Position numbers and translations under genes: made by a program. DNA of 64,000 nt from JAHJQZ01 sp963676075. Lineage in GTDB: Bacteria; Pseudomonadota; Alphaproteobacteria; Rhizobiales; Devosiaceae. Positions within the stretch are counted from its first letter, which is position 1. Each line of letters opens with the position of its first letter. Where the stretch lies: assembly GCA_963676075.2 (NCBI GenBank), contig CAXXNZ010000031.1, positions 124,001 through 188,000 on the forward strand, given 5' to 3'. The notes beneath the pieces were generated by a model that made no database searches, was not told where the DNA came from, and saw only the letters and a list, made by a program, of their open reading frames with translations. Below are positions 32,476 to 39,800 of this stretch, piece by piece.

Positions 32476-33165
32476 TCAGGCATCGAAAATCTGGCCTTCG
32501 TCGAGATGGATCTCGTCGTGGCAGCGCGCGGCGATTTTCTCGTCATGGGTCGAGATCAGGAAGGTGGTGCCGATGTCGCCATTGATCGTGTCGATCAGGT
32601 CCATCACCTGATCGGCGGACTCGCGGTCCAGATTGCCTGTCGGTTCGTCGGCAAGCACCAGTTCGGGAGCGTTCATTAGGGCCCGTGCGATGGCGACGCG
32701 TTGCTTCTGCCCGCCCGACAGCTCGGTGGCGCGATAATCGACCCGGTCAGCCAACCCCACCTGTTCTAGGAGTTCGCGAGCGCGTCGACGCGCCTTCAGG
32801 GTTTCGCGGCCGGCACTGACCGCAGCGGGAAACACCACGTTTTCCAGGGCCGTGAAGTCGGGCAGAAGGTGGTGGAACTGGAAGACGAAACCGAGATGGC
32901 TATTGCGGAAATCGGCAAGCGCGTGCTCGGGGATGTCGACCAGGTCGGTGCCGAGCATTTCGTAACTGCCCCCGCTGGGCTTGAGCAGGGTGCCGAGGAT
33001 CGACAAAAGAGTGGACTTGCCCGAGCCGGAACGTCCCTGCAGCGCGACAAGGCTTCCTTTTTCGATGGTGAGATCGATGCCCTTGAGCACCTGTTGCGCC
33101 GCATCGCCCGAGCCGTAGCTCTTGGTGATGGCTTTTGTGCTGAGGAGCGTGTCGTCTGCGGTCAT
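32476..33165 (-). CDS. ABC exporter ATPase, LolD/MacB type
   Basis: A 229-residue ATPase. It has Walker A (GRSGSGKST), the GFVFQFHHLLPDFTALENV motif characteristic of LolD/MacB ATPases, signature LSGGQ, and VLADEPTGNLD. The start ATG overlaps the permease stop (ATGA). A longer open frame upstream of this ATG is a shadow of the permease. With the FtsX-type permease and membrane-fusion protein it should form a tripartite exporter of MacAB type. Substrate is unknown. Confidence 0.92.
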   Translation of the reverse strand: MTADDTLLSTKAITKSYGSGDAAQQVLKGIDLTIEKGSLVALQGRSGSGKSTLLSILGTLLKPSGGSYEMLGTDLVDIPEHALADFRNSHLGFVFQFHHLLPDFTALENVVFPAAVSAGRETLKARRRARELLEQVGLADRVDYRATELSGGQKQRVAIARALMNAPELVLADEPTGNLDRESADQVMDLIDTINGDIGTTFLISTHDEKIAARCHDEIHLDEGQIFDA

Positions 33166-34367
33166 TGACTGATCACCGTCACTGGGTCGACCCGCGCCGC
33201 CGTCCGTGCCGGGAGGATTGACGCCAGAATGGCGCCGGCAAGCGTGAGGGCGATGGCGAGGCCGAAACCGCCCTGGCCAATGTCTATGGGCAGGCTGCCG
33301 GTGCTGATCTCGGACGGCGGTGGAAACGGGGAGAGCGCCAGATAGGCAAGACCCGCTCCGACGAGGCCTCCGCCCAGACCGATCAGCGCGCCCTGAAGAA
33401 CGAAAACACCGATGACGAATCCCTTGCCGGCGCCCATGGCCCGCATGATGCCGATCTCGGAGCGGCGTCGGTAGGTCGACAGCAACAGGGCGCTGGCGAC
33501 GCCGATGACGATGGTAATCAGAGCGAAACCCTTGATGATCGTTCCGGAACGGGCCTGGGCCTGCAGCCCCGACAGGAGCTGGGTGTTGTTTGCGGTCCAT
33601 GGCGTGGCGTCGAGCCCGGTCACCGCTGCGGCACGTTTTGCGAAATCCGGCGCGGCCCACAGATCGTCGAGGCGCAACTCGATTTGGGTAACCCCGTATT
33701 TGACTCCGAGCAGGCCGCGCGCTGTCTTGAGATTGACGTAAGCCGTACGCGCGTCGAGCCTGTCGATGCCGAAGGTAAAGATGCCGGCAATGGTCAGGGC
33801 GGAGTCGACGCCCTTGTCCGAGGTCAGTCGCAGGCTCTGGCCCGGCCCTACGCCAAGATCCTCGGCCAGCGTCTTGCCGATCAGGATCGAACCAATCGGC
33901 AGGTCGCCGCTGCCGGCGATCAGTCGCGATTTGACATCGGCAATCGCCGAAAGCTTGTCGGGCAGCACGCCAATGATGCCGACCGGCTTGACGATATCGC
34001 CACGCGTGACGAAGCCATTGCCGGTGATCTCCTCGGAAATTGCCGAGACACCCTGCATTTGCCTTAACGTCCTGATCGTTTCGGCGCTCGACCGGATCTG
34101 GGCACTGCGGGCGTTGGACTTTTCGATGGCAACGAGCGCGCCTTCGTCGGGCCCGTAAAGGACAGCCGGCGTGCGTTCGGGCGCCGTGATGGTGACATGG
34201 GCGATATTACCCACCGTCTGGTTGACGAGGTAGACCGCCAGCCCACCGATCAGGGCGCTCATGAACACGAAAACGAAGACCCCGACCGCCACGCCGAGCA
34301 CTAGCAATCCGGTCTGGACGAGACCGGCGCTGAGATAACGAAAGGCGATCTTGAGCTGATAGAGCAT
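33162..34367 (-). CDS. FtsX-like ABC permease of a MacB/Lol-type exporter
   Basis: A 401-residue inner-membrane protein with one N-terminal helix, a large periplasmic domain (about residues 45-270) and three C-terminal helices with the STYRRRSEIGIMRAMGA coupling motif. This is the FtsX-like permease topology. It is 4 bases downstream of the fusion-protein gene and overlaps the ATPase. The encoded pump may export a lipophilic or toxic compound. Its place beside the amine dehydrogenase could mean protection from reactive aldehydes, but that is speculative. Confidence 0.9.
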   Translation of the reverse strand: MLYQLKIAFRYLSAGLVQTGLLVLGVAVGVFVFVFMSALIGGLAVYLVNQTVGNIAHVTITAPERTPAVLYGPDEGALVAIEKSNARSAQIRSSAETIRTLRQMQGVSAISEEITGNGFVTRGDIVKPVGIIGVLPDKLSAIADVKSRLIAGSGDLPIGSILIGKTLAEDLGVGPGQSLRLTSDKGVDSALTIAGIFTFGIDRLDARTAYVNLKTARGLLGVKYGVTQIELRLDDLWAAPDFAKRAAAVTGLDATPWTANNTQLLSGLQAQARSGTIIKGFALITIVIGVASALLLSTYRRRSEIGIMRAMGAGKGFVIGVFVLQGALIGLGGGLVGAGLAYLALSPFPPPSEISTGSLPIDIGQGGFGLAIALTLAGAILASILPARTAARVDPVTVISQ

Positions 34368-34371
34368 GGCG

Positions 34372-35454
34372 TCAGCTTGCGGGCCGGATCGACACAGGGC
34401 TGCCGTCCGACACTTTGCCCGGATCGGTGATGACCTTGTCGCCCGCCTTGAGGCCGTCGGTTATGCGTACCCTGTCGGAGGGCCAATTGGCGAAGCCGAC
34501 GGTACGACGGACGGCCTTCCCGTCTTTCACGACGAAGACATGCGGGCTTGTGCCGGAATCGAGCACGGCGGCGCGCGGAATGCCAATGGCGTTCTCATGT
34601 TTCGCCACGACGATGTTAATCGAAACGGACAGGCCGCTCGGCAGCGCCTGTTTCGGGGGCGTGTCAAACGCAAGTTTCACCGTGCGCCCGCCGGTGTCCG
34701 GATCGACGGTCGGTGCCAGAAAGGAGATTGTTGCCGGCATGGGGGTGTCGCCGCCAACAAGGGTAATCCGCGCCGGCAGGCCGGTGTGCAGCCGGTCGCC
34801 ATAGGTCTCGTCGACACTGGTCTCGATCCGCGGTTCGGACAGGTCGCCGATGGAAAAAAGGGTCGAACTTGTCGAAACGACCTGGCCCGGGTCGGCGGAA
34901 ACGGACAGAACGGTTCCCGCCATCGGCGCGTTGATCTCGTATTGGGCGAGTTTCTGCTTGGCCTGCATCTCTGCTGCCGTCAGCTGCGCGACATTGGCCC
35001 TGGCGGTTTCGACTGCAAAACGTGCAGCTTCGCGACTCTGTGCCGAAATGGACTTGCCCAGTGCCTCGGCGCGTTGCCAGTTCGCCTGAGCTTCCTCGAG
35101 GCCGACCCTGGCCGATTGCAGCGCAGCCGTGGCCTGGCTGGCCGTGGTCCTCGCGATGGCGTCGTCGAGCCGGGCCAGCAACTGCCCTTTCTTGACCACG
35201 TCTCCCTCGGCAACACTCACCTCGGCAAGCTGACCGGCAATCGGGGCGGCTATGTTGACCTGGCTTTTCGGCACGATTTGGCCATTTACCGCCAGGACAT
35301 CGCGGAGCTCGGTTGGCGCAACCGTCTCGACCGCCACATTCACCGGTTTGGTTTCCCAGGGCTTTGCCCAAAAGGCATAGCCGCCGGCGCCGACAACGAG
35401 CACGCACACCACCAGCAAGCGGCGCATGATCCTGGACGTGCGTGGCTTCGACAT
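34372..35454 (-). CDS. Periplasmic membrane-fusion protein (MacA/HlyD type)
   Basis: A 360-residue protein with an N-terminal membrane anchor (LLVVCVLVVGAGGYAFW), a lipoyl half-motif (VNGQIVPKSQVNIAAPIAGQLAEV), a long helical hairpin (about residues 95-170) and a second lipoyl half (INAPMAGTVLSV). This is the RND/MacA-type adaptor layout. The start at MSKPRTS was chosen. In-frame starts 21 and 16 codons earlier would fall within the operator-like palindrome and have no ribosome site. It heads the exporter operon under a divergent TetR regulator. Confidence 0.88.
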   Translation of the reverse strand: MSKPRTSRIMRRLLVVCVLVVGAGGYAFWAKPWETKPVNVAVETVAPTELRDVLAVNGQIVPKSQVNIAAPIAGQLAEVSVAEGDVVKKGQLLARLDDAIARTTASQATAALQSARVGLEEAQANWQRAEALGKSISAQSREAARFAVETARANVAQLTAAEMQAKQKLAQYEINAPMAGTVLSVSADPGQVVSTSSTLFSIGDLSEPRIETSVDETYGDRLHTGLPARITLVGGDTPMPATISFLAPTVDPDTGGRTVKLAFDTPPKQALPSGLSVSINIVVAKHENAIGIPRAAVLDSGTSPHVFVVKDGKAVRRTVGFANWPSDRVRITDGLKAGDKVITDPGKVSDGSPVSIRPAS

Positions 35455-35507
35455 TGTCCGTGTCGCTTTCTCCCGGTTTATCCGGGGACGTGTTGATGGC
35501 TTCATAT

Positions 35508-35529
35508 TATATATCATGTGAGATATAAA
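35508..35529 (+). promoter_or_regulatory. Candidate TetR operator
   Basis: ATATC-ATGTGA-GATAT (35511-35526) is a perfect inverted repeat, extended by near-matching AT bases on both sides. It lies between the fusion-protein gene and the divergent TetR gene, where one dimer could repress both. Confidence 0.5.
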
Positions 35530-35609
35530 ATGAACGAGCCCCTTTCAAGGCGCCTACACGGTGAATACGTTTCGAACACGAGATCGGATTTCTCAAAGAG
35601 GCAGAATGA

Positions 35610-36245
35610 ATGGCGCGTCCCACCGGTGCCAGAAACGCTGACTACGAAACCAAGCGCGCCGAGATGATGCTGGCAATCCGTCAGCATCTGTCGAGCCCCG
35701 AGGGGCGCCTGTCGAGCTATCGCGATCTGGCGCGCGCCTGTGGCGTCAGCGTGCCGACCCTCAACCACTATTTCGGATCGCGCGAAAACATGGTTCAGGC
35801 CATCCTCGCCGATGCACTCGAAAAGGGGCAGCCTTATATCGAACGGGCCGCCGTTCCCGATGGACCGTTCCCGGAGTCCATCAGAGGGCTCATACGCGAA
35901 ATCACCTTTGCATTTTCGACGGTGCTAAGTGGCCTGAACGCCACCGGACTGCTCGAAGGGCTGCATCATCCGACACTGGGTCCGGTCTTTCTCGAGGCAA
36001 CGCTGGAACCCTTGATCGGCTCCCTGACCGAGCGGCTTTCGGCGCACATGGACAGGGGTGACATGCGCCGAACCGACGCGCGGGCGGCGGCACTGATCCT
36101 GATTTCGCCGATCATCATGGTGTTCCTGCATCAGCGCGATCTCGGCGGCGCCGGGCGCTGGCCGCTCGATATCGATGCCTTTGTCGAGGTGCACCTCGAT
36201 GCCTTCGTCCGCGCCTTCGCGGCGACGGATGACGTCCAAGGGTAG
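35610..36245 (+). CDS. TetR-family regulator of the exporter
   Basis: A 211-residue protein. The N-terminal helix-turn-helix reads SSYRDLARACGVSVPTLNHYFGSRENM and is followed by a helical ligand-binding domain. The C-terminal half includes an EGLHHPTLGPVFLEATLEPL segment. It is divergent from the fusion-protein gene, and the palindrome between them is its likely operator. The ligand is unknown. Confidence 0.88.
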   Translation: MARPTGARNADYETKRAEMMLAIRQHLSSPEGRLSSYRDLARACGVSVPTLNHYFGSRENMVQAILADALEKGQPYIERAAVPDGPFPESIRGLIREITFAFSTVLSGLNATGLLEGLHHPTLGPVFLEATLEPLIGSLTERLSAHMDRGDMRRTDARAAALILISPIIMVFLHQRDLGGAGRWPLDIDAFVEVHLDAFVRAFAATDDVQG

Positions 36246-36706
36246 GGACCGTTTCTTCCCTGTTGATGGCTTGGTGGAAGCAGCGCGGAGATTTCGCAAA
36301 AGCACCCGAGCCCCTGACAGGTCGATCAGCGCTCCAGCTTCGCGGATTGTCTGCCAATCGGGTTCTGCAGCAAACAGTGAAGCCGACCCTATGGCCGACC
36401 CACGGTCGCGGCGCATTTTAGCCCATGGCTCTTGCCCGATGCGCCACACCTGAAGGTGGGCATCTTGACTAAAAAATATAAAGCACTAGCTATAGTCACA
36501 TGATGATCCGAGTTCTTCAGTTTTTGAAAATTGACCGCAGGGAGCAACCCGTAACGGGACTCTAGCCCGAAGCTCGGCATTCGCGCCTTCCGAGCTTCGG
36601 GAGGTGCGCTCATCGCTTTAGCATACGATCAGCGCCACCGGCGCATCCGCAAATCGAAAACTGTTTGCCCGCCACTCCGCGAGGATGGCGGAGATCGTGT
36701 GCCATC
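36246..36706 (+). other. Intergenic region with a promoter-like box and structured leader before rnk
   Basis: No gene is visible in this 461-base stretch. AT-rich sequence after 36465 (TTGACT at 36465-36470, TATAGT at 36491-36496, spaced wider than usual) may be a promoter. Downstream are two hairpins: CCCG-TAA-CGGG (36548-36558) and a perfect 12-bp stem CCCGAAGCTCGG/CCGAGCTTCGGG (36566-36577 and 36590-36601). They would lie in the 5' leader of the Rnk gene or form a separate small RNA. I cannot assign them to a known riboswitch. Confidence 0.5.
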
Positions 36707-37123
36707 ATGTCCCAAAACTTGCAGAAACCCTCTGTCACCCCGAGACTCGTCATGGGTGCGGAGGACCACGAACGGCTGACGAGCATGGCTCATGGGCTGG
36801 CCGACCTCGACGCCTCCAATCCGGCCGCCCGGCTGATCGGGGAGCTCGAGCGTGCGCGTGTGGTTCCGCAATCCAAGCTCCCCCGAAATGCAGTGCGCAT
36901 GGGGTCCACGGTGTCCTTCTCGACATCGGACGGGTTCGATCGCACTTTCCAGCTGGTCTATCCCGTCGACGCCGACATTGCCCAAGGCCGGGTGTCCGTC
37001 CTGACCCCTGTCGGTGCCGCGCTCATCGGTCTGCATGAAGGTCAGACCATCCTCTGGTCAACGCCCGACCGGCGCAAGCTGTCCCTGACCGTCAAACGGG
37101 TCGTTCAGGACGACGACCAATGA
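36707..37123 (+). CDS. rnk: Rnk-like regulator of nucleoside diphosphate kinase
   Basis: A 138-residue protein, close to the length of E. coli Rnk. A short N-terminal helical arm (DHERLTSMAHGLADL) is followed by a GreA/GreB-C-like domain: VRMGSTVSFSTSDGFDRTFQLVYPVDADIAQGRVSVLTPVGAALIG. Rnk proteins bind RNA polymerase but lack the long GreA coiled coil. The start was chosen at ATG 36707. GGAG lies rather far upstream. Confidence 0.82.
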   Translation: MSQNLQKPSVTPRLVMGAEDHERLTSMAHGLADLDASNPAARLIGELERARVVPQSKLPRNAVRMGSTVSFSTSDGFDRTFQLVYPVDADIAQGRVSVLTPVGAALIGLHEGQTILWSTPDRRKLSLTVKRVVQDDDQ

Positions 37124-37173
37124 CACCTGCGCCTCTCCAGCCTGTTCGCCTGGTGCTCCAATTCGGACCTTCG

Positions 37174-37202
37174 GGCCAGATCGGCATGACGTCGATCTGG
37201 CC
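37174..37202 (+). other. Intercistronic hairpin between the two rnk-like genes
   Basis: GGCCAGATCGGC (37174-37185) and GTCGATCTGGCC (37191-37202) pair over 12 positions with one G-U and a 5-nt loop. A T5 run occurs about 15 bases later, too far for a standard terminator. The element could reduce read-through into the second gene. Confidence 0.45.
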
Positions 37203-37237
37203 TGCGCGTCCGATCATCCTTTTTCCGGAGTGCTTCA

Positions 37238-37747
37238 ATGCAAAACTCGAACGTTCCCATCCTGACCCCGCGCGATTTCGCCATACTCGAAACACTTCTG
37301 GCCGAGCACGCTGGCAACAACGATCGGCTGGCCACTGCCATCCGCCGCAAACAGGAAGTGTGTCTGGTTCACTACGACGGCAACCTTCCCAATGATGTGG
37401 TGACCCTCGGCAGCCGACTCATCTTCAGGATCGACGACCATCCGCAGGTGGAACGGAGGCTTGTTGAGCCTCGTCACCACGTTCCCGGTCAGGGCTGCCA
37501 ATCCATCGCCACCATGCGCGGAATCGCCATGCTCGGACTCCGCGTCGGAGCGAAGGTGGGCGTCGACCTCGGTTCGCGTGTCGAGACGCTGGAGATCCTC
37601 GATCTGGCGTACCAGCCACAGGCCGAAGCGGCGGCAAACCATGACCCATCACCGCATGTCATACCAGCGTGGTGGCCAGAGCCGGTGATTTCCAAACCGA
37701 CCACCAAGCCCGTGTTCGACGACGATCCCGGCCCAACAGCAGCCTGA
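37238..37747 (+). CDS. Second Rnk/GreA-C-like protein with an extended tail
   Basis: A 169-residue protein. The start PILTPRDFAILETLL and the core DVVTLGSRLIFRI and ATMRGIAMLGLRVGAKVG follow the Rnk plan. The middle strand is altered (VERRLVEPRHHVPGQGC), and a Pro-rich tail of about 40 residues follows (VIPAWWPEPVISKPTTKP). The two Rnk-like genes are paralogous but diverged. This copy may have a different partner. It is followed by gdhA, about 90 bases downstream. Confidence 0.75.
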   Translation: MQNSNVPILTPRDFAILETLLAEHAGNNDRLATAIRRKQEVCLVHYDGNLPNDVVTLGSRLIFRIDDHPQVERRLVEPRHHVPGQGCQSIATMRGIAMLGLRVGAKVGVDLGSRVETLEILDLAYQPQAEAAANHDPSPHVIPAWWPEPVISKPTTKPVFDDDPGPTAA

Positions 37748-37837
37748 CCCCGCGCGTCACCCCGGCGGATCTGTCGGGGTGGCATCTTGCGCGGTGACGA
37801 GACCATGCGCTCATGCGCAGCATTTATTGGAACAAAG

Positions 37838-39193
37838 ATGACCACGACTTCGACTGACGACATCCTCGGGCCCATCTATGCGGACATTCTGCACAGGAAC
37901 CCGGGCGAAACCGAATTTCACCAGGCCGTACGCGAGGTGTTCGACAGCCTCGGGCGTGTCATCGCCAAGCAGCCGCATTATGCCGAGGCCGGGCTGATCG
38001 AACGGCTGTGCGAGCCGGAACGCCAGATCATCTTCCGGGTGCCGTGGGTCGACGATTCAGGCCAGGTCCGCATCAATCGCGGGTTCCGCGTGCAGTTCAA
38101 TTCGGCGCTCGGCCCCTACAAGGGCGGCCTGCGCTTCCATCCGAGCGTCAATCTCAGCATCGTCAAGTTCCTCGGGTTCGAGCAGGTGTTCAAGAACGCC
38201 CTTACCGGCATGCCGATCGGCGGCGGCAAGGGGGGATCGGACTTCGACCCCAAGGGCCGTTCGGACATGGAAATCATGCGCTTCTGCCAGTCCTACATGA
38301 CGGAACTCTGCCGGCATCTGGGTGAATACACCGACGTGCCGGCCGGCGACATCGGCGTTGGTCAACGCGAGATCGGTTATCTGTTCGGCCAGTACAAACG
38401 CCTCGCCAACCGCTATGAATCCGGCGTTCTGACCGGCAAGGGGCTGAACTGGGGTGGCTCGCGGGTGCGCCGCGAGGCCACCGGTTACGGTGCTGTCTAT
38501 TTCATTGCCGAGATGCTGCGCACCAGAGGACGCGACATCGAGGGCCTCGATTTCGTCGTTTCGGGATCCGGCAATGTCGCCATCTACACCATCGAGAAAA
38601 TCAACGAACTGGGCGGTCGCGTCCTCGCCTGCTCGGATTCGAGCGGCTACGTCGTCGACGAAGCCGGAATCGACCTGGCAATCCTCAAAGAGGTCAAGGA
38701 AATCCGCCGCAGCCGCATCGAGTCCTATGCCAAGCTCAGGGGCAATGGTGCCCACTTCAAATCCGGCGGATCGATCTGGGAGGTGCCGTGTGCAATCGCC
38801 ATTCCTGCCGCGACCCAGAATGAACTGACGGGACGCGACGCCAGGACGCTGATTGCCAACAACGTTGTGGCGGTCGGCGAAGCGGCGAACATGCCCTGCA
38901 CCCCGGAAGCGGTGCACCTGTTCGAGGAGGCCGGTGTGCTGTTCGGGCCCGGCAAGGCCACCAATGCCGGCGGCGTTGCCACCAGCGCACTGGAGATGCA
39001 GCAGAATGCGTCGCGCGATTCATGGTCGTTCGAACAAACCGAGACGCGCCTCGCCGAGATCATGAAGGACATTCACGACCATTGCGCCACCGTGGCCGAC
39101 GAGTACGGGCTGCCCGGCAATTATGTCGTCGGCGCCAATATCGGGGGGTTCATTCGCGTTGCTGATGCCATGTCAGCCTTCGGCGTGATTTAG
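37838..39193 (+). CDS. gdhA: NADP-type glutamate dehydrogenase
   Basis: A 451-residue cytoplasmic enzyme that makes glutamate from 2-oxoglutarate, ammonium and NADPH. Hallmarks are YKGGLRFHPSVN, the catalytic-Lys motif GGGKGGSDFDPKG (Lys131), PAGDIGVGQREIGYL, and a Rossmann part with SGSGNVAIYTIEKI. The length equals the bacterial small-hexamer type (about 447 residues). The start MTTTSTDD was chosen with GGAAC 5 bases before it. An in-frame upstream ATG would add 17 atypical residues. Confidence 0.95.
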   Translation: MTTTSTDDILGPIYADILHRNPGETEFHQAVREVFDSLGRVIAKQPHYAEAGLIERLCEPERQIIFRVPWVDDSGQVRINRGFRVQFNSALGPYKGGLRFHPSVNLSIVKFLGFEQVFKNALTGMPIGGGKGGSDFDPKGRSDMEIMRFCQSYMTELCRHLGEYTDVPAGDIGVGQREIGYLFGQYKRLANRYESGVLTGKGLNWGGSRVRREATGYGAVYFIAEMLRTRGRDIEGLDFVVSGSGNVAIYTIEKINELGGRVLACSDSSGYVVDEAGIDLAILKEVKEIRRSRIESYAKLRGNGAHFKSGGSIWEVPCAIAIPAATQNELTGRDARTLIANNVVAVGEAANMPCTPEAVHLFEEAGVLFGPGKATNAGGVATSALEMQQNASRDSWSFEQTETRLAEIMKDIHDHCATVADEYGLPGNYVVGANIGGFIRVADAMSAFGVI

Positions 39194-39227
39194 CCTTGGG
39201 GGGCGTGTTCGCGTCCGGTCATTCGGG

Positions 39228-39689
39228 TCAGGTCTCACATCGGCGGTAGACCATCGGGTTGTCCCATCGTGCCTTGCCGGTCGTCAGATCGACCGAATAG
39301 GCATAGAATGCGCTCTCGTCGATCCAGACCGCAATGATGCTCTCGCCCCATTCAGGCAGCCAGGTGGTCCGGCCGGAAAACGCCATCAGCCCGAAGACCA
39401 CCTCGGCCCCTGTCGGTGAGCGATAGAGCAGGTTGTCCTCGCCTTGGGGCTCCAGCACGACCGGGTTGTCGCAATCGACGACCGGGTCGCCGTTGATCAT
39501 GCCTTCGCCCTCTGGAAAGCCAAGCCACCACTTGCCGGAAAAGGGTTGGGCAATGCCGTTGGGGATGCCTTCGACACCCTGTCGCGGAAAGTCCATACCT
39601 CTGGACGACGGCAGCAGAACCAACAGGCCGCAAAGGCACACAAGAAGCGCCAGTAGCCCCTTGGAAAAAGACATCCGACCTGCGCGCAT
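39228..39689 (-). CDS. Exported or membrane-anchored hypothetical protein
   Basis: I do not recognise the family. The 153-residue protein starts with a strong hydrophobic segment (GLLALLVCLCGLLVLLPSS) that acts as signal peptide or anchor. The rest is a small beta-rich domain with many Trp residues (GKWWLGFPEGEG, TTWLPEWGE) and two Cys (DCDNP and the C-terminal RRCET), which could form a disulfide in the periplasm. GAGGTGG lies just before the chosen ATG. It converges with gdhA. Confidence 0.6.
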   Translation of the reverse strand: MRAGRMSFSKGLLALLVCLCGLLVLLPSSRGMDFPRQGVEGIPNGIAQPFSGKWWLGFPEGEGMINGDPVVDCDNPVVLEPQGEDNLLYRSPTGAEVVFGLMAFSGRTTWLPEWGESIIAVWIDESAFYAYSVDLTTGKARWDNPMVYRRCET

Positions 39690-39800
39690 GGAACCACCTC
39701 GTTCACAAAACCGGATTATTCCGGTCAAATCTGCCTAAAATCCTATACAGACGGGCGTTTCCATGGCATCCCCGGTTCAGAGGATGCTGTCTGGAAGGGC

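Noticed and set aside
32476..33660. Long 394-residue form of the Lol/MacB ATPase
   Set aside because: The extra N-terminal part is out-of-frame permease sequence. The ATG overlapping the permease stop gives the correct length.
36246..36449. A second insertion-sequence remnant after TetR
   Set aside because: The minus-strand frame there shows no transposase motif and no inverted repeats.
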